From positions 1 through 10,895 of the forward strand of contig CAMZHP010000087.1 in assembly GCA_947306845.1 (NCBI GenBank): DNA of 10,895 nucleotides. Reading direction: 5' to 3'. Numbering within the stretch: position 1 is the first letter of the stretch; every line of letters begins with the position of its first letter. Under the pieces are notes generated by a model. The model was not told the origin of the DNA and did no database searches. It was given only the letters and a program-made list of their open reading frames with translations. Below, one piece after another: positions 6,085 through 10,895 of this stretch. Source of the DNA: an uncultured Prevotellaceae bacterium (GTDB lineage Bacteria > Bacteroidota > Bacteroidia > Bacteroidales > Bacteroidaceae). Made by a program: the position numbers and the translations under genes.

Positions 6085-8682
6085 ATGGTAAAAAAACTAC
6101 ACTTTTTCTTTTTCACCATGCTTGGCATGATGCTGAGTGTGGGCACGAAAGCGTATGCCGATTATGCTACCGTGCAGGCTCCCTACGAAGTGGACTTCAT
6201 CGCCTCGCAGGATCAGTTTGTCATCGAGGACGTGGTCAATGACCTGGGCGCTTCCATTTGGACTCAAGGCTCTTACGGCATGACTGCCACCACCTATGTA
6301 CAAGTGGCCGGAGAGGAGAAAAAAGCCAATCACGAAGGCGAAAGTTGGCTCGTCTCTCCCATTATCGACCTTGCTGGCATCAGTACTCCCACCCTTGCTA
6401 TTACCGACCAGGTGAACAAGTATTTTGGTACGATTGAGGAGGAACTAGAGGTCTGTGTGCGTGAGGCAGGCGGCCAGTGGAAAAGCCTCAACATCCCTTA
6501 TGACAAGCCCAGCAGCACCTGGGGAGGATGGGTGGACCGCGTAGTCGACCTTTCTGCCTATTCTGGCAAGAAAGTCCAAGTAGGTTTCCACTACATTGGC
6601 CATGCTTCCACTGCTGGCACCTATGAGGTGAAACATTTCTCCATTTCATCTGATGTGCCAGTTGCTAAGGAAGAAGCCGGTCTGAGCTTTGACGTAAGCA
6701 ACTACACCATCACTTTGGGTGAGTCCTATACTCTGCCTGTGCTCAGCAACCCCAACAACCTTGCTGTTACTTATTCCTCTTCTAACGTCAATGTGGCTAC
6801 CATCGATGGACAAGGCAACGTCACTCCTTTGGCAGCAGGCCAGACCACCATCAAGGCTTCAGCTGAGGAGACCGACAAATTCAAGGCAGGTTCAGCCAGC
6901 TATCTACTCGTCATCAAGGAGAAAGGACAGGCAGGCACAGACGCCTACCAATTGGTGTCAGATGCCTCTACACTTTCAGCTGGCGACCAGATCATCATTG
7001 TCAACGAGGAAATGACCTACGCCCTCAGTACCACACAGAACAGCAACAACCGCGCTGCAACAGATGTAGTTGCAAGCAACTACAGCATTACTCCGTCCAA
7101 TCTTGTGCAGACCATTACGCTTGAAGGTTCAGCAGGACAATGGTACTTCAATGTGGGCAACGCATATCTTTATGCAGCCAGCACCTCTGCCAATCATCTG
7201 AAGACAGAAGACAATCCCGACGAGAGAGCTATGGCCTCCATCACCATCGATGGTAGTGGTGTTGCCACCGTACTGTTCAACCAATACGATGAGAAAGCCC
7301 GCACCCTGATGCGTTTCAATCCCAACAATGGCAATCCCATTTTCAGCTGCTATGCTCCTGACAAGACCACAGGCACAGCTTTGCGCATCTTCAAAAAGGA
7401 TGGCGGCGGCGTGATTCCTCCTGATCCCGGAAAGAAGGAATGCAACAGCATTGCTGACTTCAAGGCAATGGAAAAAGGCAGTGAAGCAATCCTGAAGCTC
7501 AACAACGCACAAGTGCTTGGTGTGGCTGGCAAAGATGTATATGTGCGGGATGCAAGCGGTGCCATTGACTTCTACAATCTCGGTCTGACCTTCGAGGCAG
7601 GACAGATACTCAACGGACAGATAGAAGGCAAGTATGATCTCTACAATGACCTTCCTGAGTTTACTAAGACCGATGCCACCAATGCAAACGGCTATACAGC
7701 AACAGCCGGTACTGCCACTGCACGCACCATCACCATCGCACAGGCTCAGGGTGACACCTATTACTGTGACCTCGTCAAGATTGAAGGTGTGAAGATCGTG
7801 TCCAAAGAGGAAGGCACCTATACCAACATCTATGCCTACATTGGCAATGACTCCGTGATGATCTACGCCAAGAAGTTCAACGTGGAAATGGGTGACTACA
7901 ACGAGAACGACACCTATACTGTTGAAGGTATCCTCATTCCTTTCAAAGGCAAACCTGAGATTTATCTGACCCAATCGCTCGCAGGTGGAGGCACTCCTGG
8001 TCCCAGCATGACGGTATGCAACAACATCGCCGAGTTCAAGGCACTGGACAAGAATGCCGAAGCAGAGCTGAAGCTCAATAATGTCGAGGTGCTCTATGCT
8101 ACTGAAAAGGATGTGTTCGTGCGTGACGCCAGCGGTGCCATCGAGTTCTACAATACAGGGCTTGAGTTCACCACCGGTCAGGTGCTCAATGGTTCCATCA
8201 TTGGAAAGTACAGTCCTTACAACAACCTTCCCGAATTGGCTAAGACCGACAACACCAATGCCGACAAGATCTCCTTCACTGAAGGTGGTACACCTGCTCC
8301 TGTCGATGTAAGCATCTCACAACTCAATTCGGAAACCTATCTCTGCGACCTTGTCAGACTATCATTGGTAGACATTACAGAAAATGAGGGAAAGACATAC
8401 GCCACAAAAGACGGCGAGTCTATTCAGCTCTTCGACAAATTCAAGATCATGGAAGCAGCCTTGCTCAGCGAACCCACCAGTTACACCGTCACTGGTATCC
8501 TCGTTATTTACAAGGACAGCTACCAACTATATCCTACCGCTATTGGAGCTACAGTGGGAATCCAAAATACTACCATTTCGACCTTTGACCCGAGCGCACC
8601 AGTCTTCAACACAGCAGGCCAACGGGTGAGCCCCAACTACAAGGGTATTGTCATTCAGAGTGGAAAGAAGTTTGTGAAATGA
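6085..8682 (+). CDS. Large secreted protein with Ig-like and tandem OB-fold-like domains
   Basis: This 865-residue exported protein has a signal peptide at 1-25 (hydrophobic FFFFTMLGMML core, cleavage after AYA). Domains in order: a choice-of-anchor-J/adhesin-like beta domain at about 27-190 (ESWLVSPIIDL); a Big2-like Ig domain at about 198-278 (VTYSSSNVNVATID); an unassigned beta domain at about 285-437; a Gly/Pro linker; two homologous OB-fold-like units at 453-630 and 645-817, each with DV(Y/F)VRDASGAI(D/E)FYN and a GxxxGKYxxYNxLPE segment; and a tail at 839-865 (FNTAGQRV... GKKFVK) resembling short T9SS-type tails. The OB units resemble those attached to Bacteroidetes secreted nucleases and adhesins, but no nuclease or hydrolase active site is visible, so a binding or surface-structural role is inferred. 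Codon use looks more C-ending (AAC, ATC, ACC, GCC) than in neighbours, which may mean high expression. No Shine-Dalgarno; a hairpin terminator follows. Confidence 0.88.
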   Translation: MVKKLHFFFFTMLGMMLSVGTKAYADYATVQAPYEVDFIASQDQFVIEDVVNDLGASIWTQGSYGMTATTYVQVAGEEKKANHEGESWLVSPIIDLAGISTPTLAITDQVNKYFGTIEEELEVCVREAGGQWKSLNIPYDKPSSTWGGWVDRVVDLSAYSGKKVQVGFHYIGHASTAGTYEVKHFSISSDVPVAKEEAGLSFDVSNYTITLGESYTLPVLSNPNNLAVTYSSSNVNVATIDGQGNVTPLAAGQTTIKASAEETDKFKAGSASYLLVIKEKGQAGTDAYQLVSDASTLSAGDQIIIVNEEMTYALSTTQNSNNRAATDVVASNYSITPSNLVQTITLEGSAGQWYFNVGNAYLYAASTSANHLKTEDNPDERAMASITIDGSGVATVLFNQYDEKARTLMRFNPNNGNPIFSCYAPDKTTGTALRIFKKDGGGVIPPDPGKKECNSIADFKAMEKGSEAILKLNNAQVLGVAGKDVYVRDASGAIDFYNLGLTFEAGQILNGQIEGKYDLYNDLPEFTKTDATNANGYTATAGTATARTITIAQAQGDTYYCDLVKIEGVKIVSKEEGTYTNIYAYIGNDSVMIYAKKFNVEMGDYNENDTYTVEGILIPFKGKPEIYLTQSLAGGGTPGPSMTVCNNIAEFKALDKNAEAELKLNNVEVLYATEKDVFVRDASGAIEFYNTGLEFTTGQVLNGSIIGKYSPYNNLPELAKTDNTNADKISFTEGGTPAPVDVSISQLNSETYLCDLVRLSLVDITENEGKTYATKDGESIQLFDKFKIMEAALLSEPTSYTVTGILVIYKDSYQLYPTAIGATVGIQNTTISTFDPSAPVFNTAGQRVSPNYKGIVIQSGKKFVK
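7441..7974 (+). repeat. OB-fold-like unit 1 of the secreted protein
   Basis: This encodes residues 453-630, opening CNSIADFKAMEKG and containing DVYVRDASGAIDFYN at 484-498. It aligns with the second unit at a constant offset of 192 residues (576 bases) through most of the length. The diagnostic 'D(V)x(V)RDASGAI' strand-turn-strand followed by a G-rich strand fits OB-fold domains of secreted Bacteroidetes proteins; the fold assignment is by pattern, not by search. Confidence 0.75.
8017..8535 (+). repeat. OB-fold-like unit 2 of the secreted protein
   Basis: This encodes residues 645-817, opening CNNIAEFKALDKN and containing DVFVRDASGAIEFYN at 676-690. Over that 15-codon core it matches unit 1 at 13 of 15 residues and 37 of 45 bases. 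Most differences are at third positions, so the duplication is old enough for synonymous drift while the protein stayed constrained. The units diverge in their second halves (unit 1 TYTNIYAYIGND, unit 2 TYATKDGESIQ). Confidence 0.75.
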
Positions 8683-8714
8683 CATGAATTCCTGAATATA
8701 TCCACTTGATTAAC

Positions 8715-8749
8715 AAATGCGCCACACTCTCGGAAAGTGTGGCGCATTT
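8715..8749 (+). terminator. Hairpin terminator after the OB-repeat protein gene
   Basis: A perfect 14-bp inverted repeat, AAATGCGCCACACT (8715-8728) and AGTGTGGCGCATTT (8736-8749), encloses the 7-nt loop CTCGGAA. It starts 33 bases after the stop codon of the large secreted protein and ends 55 bases before the esterase start, upstream of that gene's promoter. The 3' side is T-rich (ATTTATT) but lacks a long T run, so termination may be partial. This separates the two plus-strand transcription units. Confidence 0.8.
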
Positions 8750-8774
8750 ATTCGTCAGTTTCATTATAATAGAT

Positions 8775-8782
8775 TATCTTTG
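8775..8782 (+). promoter_or_regulatory. -7 promoter element of the esterase-dipeptidase operon
   Basis: TATCTTTG matches the TAnnTTTG consensus fully. TTCG at 8751-8754, about 20 bases upstream, is a possible degenerate -33. The transcript would start near 8788, giving a leader of about 17 nt before the esterase ATG at 8805. The terminator of the preceding gene lies immediately upstream, consistent with a new transcription unit here. Confidence 0.6.
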
Positions 8783-8804
8783 CATATAAATTGGTAGAAG
8801 TATT

Positions 8805-9935
8805 ATGCGAAAGATTTTATTACTGTTGAGTGTGTTTTGTTGTTGTGCTGCTTCTGAAGCACAGGATTTTGTTGTACCTCAGACAAACATTCATGCCAAT
8901 GGCTACCCGCATGTATTGTCGGACAACAGCGTGGAGTTCAGAATCCGTTCAAATGAAGATTTGAGCAAGACGAAAGTATCTCTTGACCCGACATGCAAGT
9001 TTGAGAAGCAGTCGGATGGAACATGGCTGGCTCATACCAAACCATTGGTGCCAGGTTTTCATTATTATTGGTTCAACATAGGTGGAATGGATATCTCCGA
9101 CCCTGCCAGCAAAAGTTATTTTGGCTGCGGCAGAATGACCAGTGCCATAGATATACCTGAGGAAGGTTGCAGTTTTTACGACATCAAGGATGTGCCACAT
9201 GGCAAGGTGAGCATTGTCACTTATTACTCTCCAGTAAGAAAGTCCCACGCTACGATGTATGTCTACACTCCCTCCAACTATGATTCAAGCGGCAAGCGCT
9301 ATCCTGTGCTGTACTTGCAGCATGGGGGAGGGGAGGACGAGTCAGGATGGACTTACCAAGGCAAGACCAACTACATTCTAGACAACCTGATTGCTGAGGG
9401 CAAGGCCAAAGAGATGATAGTCGTGATGTCGAACGGAAACATCACGGTTCCTGGTACTGGTTTCGGCTATTCCATACAAGGCATGAAAGGTTTTGAGGAA
9501 GAACTTAAAGATGTGATCATTCCCTTCGTAGATCAACATTTCCGAACCATTGCCGACAAACAGCACCGAGCGCTTTCCGGTCTATCGATGGGAGGTGGGC
9601 AGTCCTTTTTTGTAGGATTGCAACACACAGAACTCTTCAGTTATATTGGTGTGTTCAGCACAGGCGTTTTTGGTGGCATCCGCGAAACCAAGTCTTTTGA
9701 TGCAGAGGCATCCATGCCTGGCCTCATCTCTCAACATGATAAATACAACAAAGCACTGAAACTCTTCTACATCTCTGTAGGAACCGACGATCCACGTCTT
9801 TCATCCACCCAGAAAGCTGTCTCTGCCATGAGGCAGTCTGGACTTCATATTACCTTCAATACATTCCCGGGTGATCATGAATGGCAGGTATGGCGAAAAT
9901 CTCTTCATGATTTTGCTCAGAAATTGTTTGACTGA
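8805..9935 (+). CDS. Secreted CE1-type (esterase D-like) carbohydrate esterase
   Basis: This 376-residue alpha/beta-hydrolase probably removes ester groups (feruloyl or acetyl) from plant cell-wall polysaccharide outside the cytoplasm. A Sec signal peptide spans about 1-19 (cleavage after SEA). An N-terminal Ig/CBM48-like esterase domain lies at about 25-115, ending FGCGRMTSAIDIP. The catalytic domain (about 130-376) shows YPVLYLQHGGGEDESGW, the nucleophile elbow GLSMGGG with Ser261, the likely acid Asp328 or Asp329 in GTDDPR, and His358 in GDHEWQVWR, so the triad looks intact. Length and layout match Bacteroidetes two-domain CE1 enzymes; the exact substrate cannot be read from sequence. The gene has its own promoter and is followed after 30 bp by the dipeptidase gene. 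It could assist the nearby GH26 mannanase on decorated glycans, but they are on different transcripts. Three consecutive Cys (12-14) in the signal region do not form a proper lipobox. Confidence 0.9.
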   Translation: MRKILLLLSVFCCCAASEAQDFVVPQTNIHANGYPHVLSDNSVEFRIRSNEDLSKTKVSLDPTCKFEKQSDGTWLAHTKPLVPGFHYYWFNIGGMDISDPASKSYFGCGRMTSAIDIPEEGCSFYDIKDVPHGKVSIVTYYSPVRKSHATMYVYTPSNYDSSGKRYPVLYLQHGGGEDESGWTYQGKTNYILDNLIAEGKAKEMIVVMSNGNITVPGTGFGYSIQGMKGFEEELKDVIIPFVDQHFRTIADKQHRALSGLSMGGGQSFFVGLQHTELFSYIGVFSTGVFGGIRETKSFDAEASMPGLISQHDKYNKALKLFYISVGTDDPRLSSTQKAVSAMRQSGLHITFNTFPGDHEWQVWRKSLHDFAQKLFD

Positions 9936-9965
9936 ATTCGCATGTTTGAATTACATGATTAATAA

Positions 9966-10736
9966 ATGGTTCAAATGAAAAACAAGATAATTCTCCCGAT
10001 ATTTTTGGTTATCCTTATATTGTCTTCCTGCCGAAGCCTTACGGAGCTGACGGCAAAGCCAAATACCGACAACAGCAGCCAGTTTGTGACGTTGACCGAT
10101 GCTGTTCCCGATGCGATTTTGGAAATTCGCTATTTCAGCACCTACAATTTCGTTGGACAGCGTATCGATGGTTATGAACAGCCAACGGCATTGCTGACTC
10201 GTCAGGCTGCCGACAGCCTCCGTGCGGTCAGCGATGATGTGAAACGCATGGGCTATCGTCTGAAGATTTACGATGCTTACCGTCCGCAGAAAGCCGTAGA
10301 CCACTTCGTGAGGTGGTCCCTAGCGGTAAAAGACACACTAATGAAGCGCTATTTCTATCCCGACCTCGACAAGAGCGTGCTTTTCGCCCAGGAATACATC
10401 ATGGAAAAAAGCGGACATACACGTGGTTCAACAGTGGACCTGACTCTTTTCGACATGACAACAGAAAAAGAACTCGACATGGGGGGTACTTTCGACTGGT
10501 TCGGCCATGAGAGCCATCCAGACTTCGGTGGCAATCCCGACACAGGAGTTTATACCCCCAATGACAAAATTACATCAGAGCAGTTCGCCCACCGCATGAT
10601 TTTGCGGAGAGCCATGCTCCGGCATGGATTCAAGCCTTTGGATACTGAGTGGTGGCACTTTACACTGAAGGACGAGCCTTTCCCTGACACCTACTTTACC
10701 TTCCCCGTCAGGCAATTGCAGAAAAATAGAAGATGA
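9966..10736 (+). CDS. vanX: VanX-type D-alanyl-D-alanine dipeptidase lipoprotein
   Basis: This 256-residue zinc dipeptidase of peptidase family M15D hydrolyses D-Ala-D-Ala. Zinc ligands and catalytic residues are visible: SGHTRGSTVDLTL supplies H151 and D158, and EWWHF supplies the base E228 and third ligand H231. R106 in YDAYRPQKA corresponds to the conserved transition-state arginine. The N-terminus has a lipoprotein signal with lipobox LSSC (C22), so the mature enzyme is probably anchored in the envelope, unlike cytosolic VanX of enterococcal resistance clusters. A start at 9975 (MKNKIIL) would give an equally good signal peptide; neither has a clear Shine-Dalgarno. No vanH, vanA or vanRS genes are in view, so a role in wall-dipeptide salvage is more likely than glycopeptide resistance (inference). 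It probably shares the esterase transcript (30 bp gap, no promoter motif) and converges on the next gene. Confidence 0.92.
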   Translation: MVQMKNKIILPIFLVILILSSCRSLTELTAKPNTDNSSQFVTLTDAVPDAILEIRYFSTYNFVGQRIDGYEQPTALLTRQAADSLRAVSDDVKRMGYRLKIYDAYRPQKAVDHFVRWSLAVKDTLMKRYFYPDLDKSVLFAQEYIMEKSGHTRGSTVDLTLFDMTTEKELDMGGTFDWFGHESHPDFGGNPDTGVYTPNDKITSEQFAHRMILRRAMLRHGFKPLDTEWWHFTLKDEPFPDTYFTFPVRQLQKNRR

Positions 10737-10739
10737 GCG

Positions 10740-10895
10740 TCATGTGATCATCTTTTCCTGTCGGTCAGTCTTCAGGAATAATCCCGCCAGGATTGTTCCG
10801 CTGATACTGTGCCAGGCACAGGAGATAGCGCAGGGTAGGACAGAGAGGGGCTGTGCTGCGAAGAAAGTGCCCGCCAAAACAGTGGCCAGTCCGGC
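10740..10895 (-). CDS. C-terminal fragment of a BASS-family (bile acid:Na+ symporter) membrane protein
   Basis: An open minus-strand frame enters from the right edge and ends at TGA (10742-10740), giving 51 residues. They form a hydrophobic segment (AGLATVLAGTFFAA), then LPCAISCAWHSISGTILAGLF and a short charged tail KTDRQEKMIT. The pattern 'LP.AI...WH..SG..LA' is the typical last part of the bile acid:sodium symporter family, where the final helices precede a short cytosolic end. Members move bile acids, pantoate, pyrimidine precursors or other organic anions with Na+, so the name does not give the substrate. Only 3 bases lie between its stop and that of the dipeptidase gene. The start and most of the gene are outside the window. 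Confidence 0.65.
   Translation of the reverse strand, partial: AGLATVLAGTFFAAQPLSVLPCAISCAWHSISGTILAGLFLKTDRQEKMIT

Noticed and set aside
7129..7974. Long minus-strand frame (281 codons) inside the OB-repeat gene
   Set aside because: It lies fully antisense to a gene with a signal peptide and homologous internal repeats. Its openness follows from the biased codon use of the sense gene, and it has no recognisable domain.
9941..9957. Inverted repeat CATGT-7 nt-ACATG between esterase and dipeptidase genes
   Set aside because: Five-bp arms with no T run and a 30-bp gap; too weak to call a terminator or operator.
9966..10736. Vancomycin-resistance cluster
   Set aside because: Only the dipeptidase is present, it has a lipoprotein signal, and its neighbours are a carbohydrate esterase and a BASS-type transporter fragment.

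Overview
The window looks like a Bacteroidales chromosome, most likely Prevotella/Segatella or a close relative. The reasons are: promoters with the Bacteroidetes -7 motif TAnnTTTG and almost no Shine-Dalgarno sequences; secreted proteins ending in short 'Dxx/G..(V/I)...G(I/V)xI..GKK' tails related to type IX secretion (T9SS) sorting domains; a CotH protein with lamin-tail and chitobiase-like domains; and GH26 and CE1 carbohydrate enzymes of Bacteroidetes type. No rRNA, tRNA, CRISPR array, insertion sequence or phage gene was seen.

Layout. Positions 1-336 hold the 3' end of an unrecognised gene (+), which converges on a three-gene minus-strand block. Read in the direction of transcription, that block is a secreted GH26 endo-mannanase (5742-4174), a COG0523 (CobW-like) metal-chaperone GTPase with a long His/Glu/Asp tract (4078-2843), and a secreted multidomain CotH-family protein (2814-361). 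The GTPase has its own good promoter and lies only 28 bp from cotH, so those two are probably one transcript. A 342-bp AT-rich divergent intergenic region (5743-6084) separates the mannanase from a large plus-strand secreted protein (6085-8682). That protein has an anchor-J-like domain, a Big2-like Ig domain, an unassigned beta domain and two tandem OB-fold-like repeats. It is followed by a strong hairpin terminator. Then come a secreted CE1-type esterase (8805-9935) and, 30 bp later, a VanX-type D-Ala-D-Ala dipeptidase lipoprotein (9966-10736), which probably form an operon. The window ends with the C-terminus of a bile acid:Na+ symporter (BASS) family membrane protein on the minus strand (10740-10895), tail to tail with the dipeptidase.

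How the genes fit together. GH26 and the CE1 esterase suggest extracellular attack on decorated plant beta-mannan or other hemicellulose, but no susC/susD pair, transporter or sensor is present, so this is not a complete polysaccharide-utilisation locus. The large repeat protein and the CotH protein look like envelope or surface proteins. The dipeptidase concerns cell-wall dipeptide metabolism and the COG0523 protein metal (probably zinc) allocation. Functional links among these last genes are inference. I found no clear evidence of a wholly new system. The points most worth a second look are the shared C-terminal tails, the OB-repeat protein, the cobW-cotH pairing and the divergent regulatory region.
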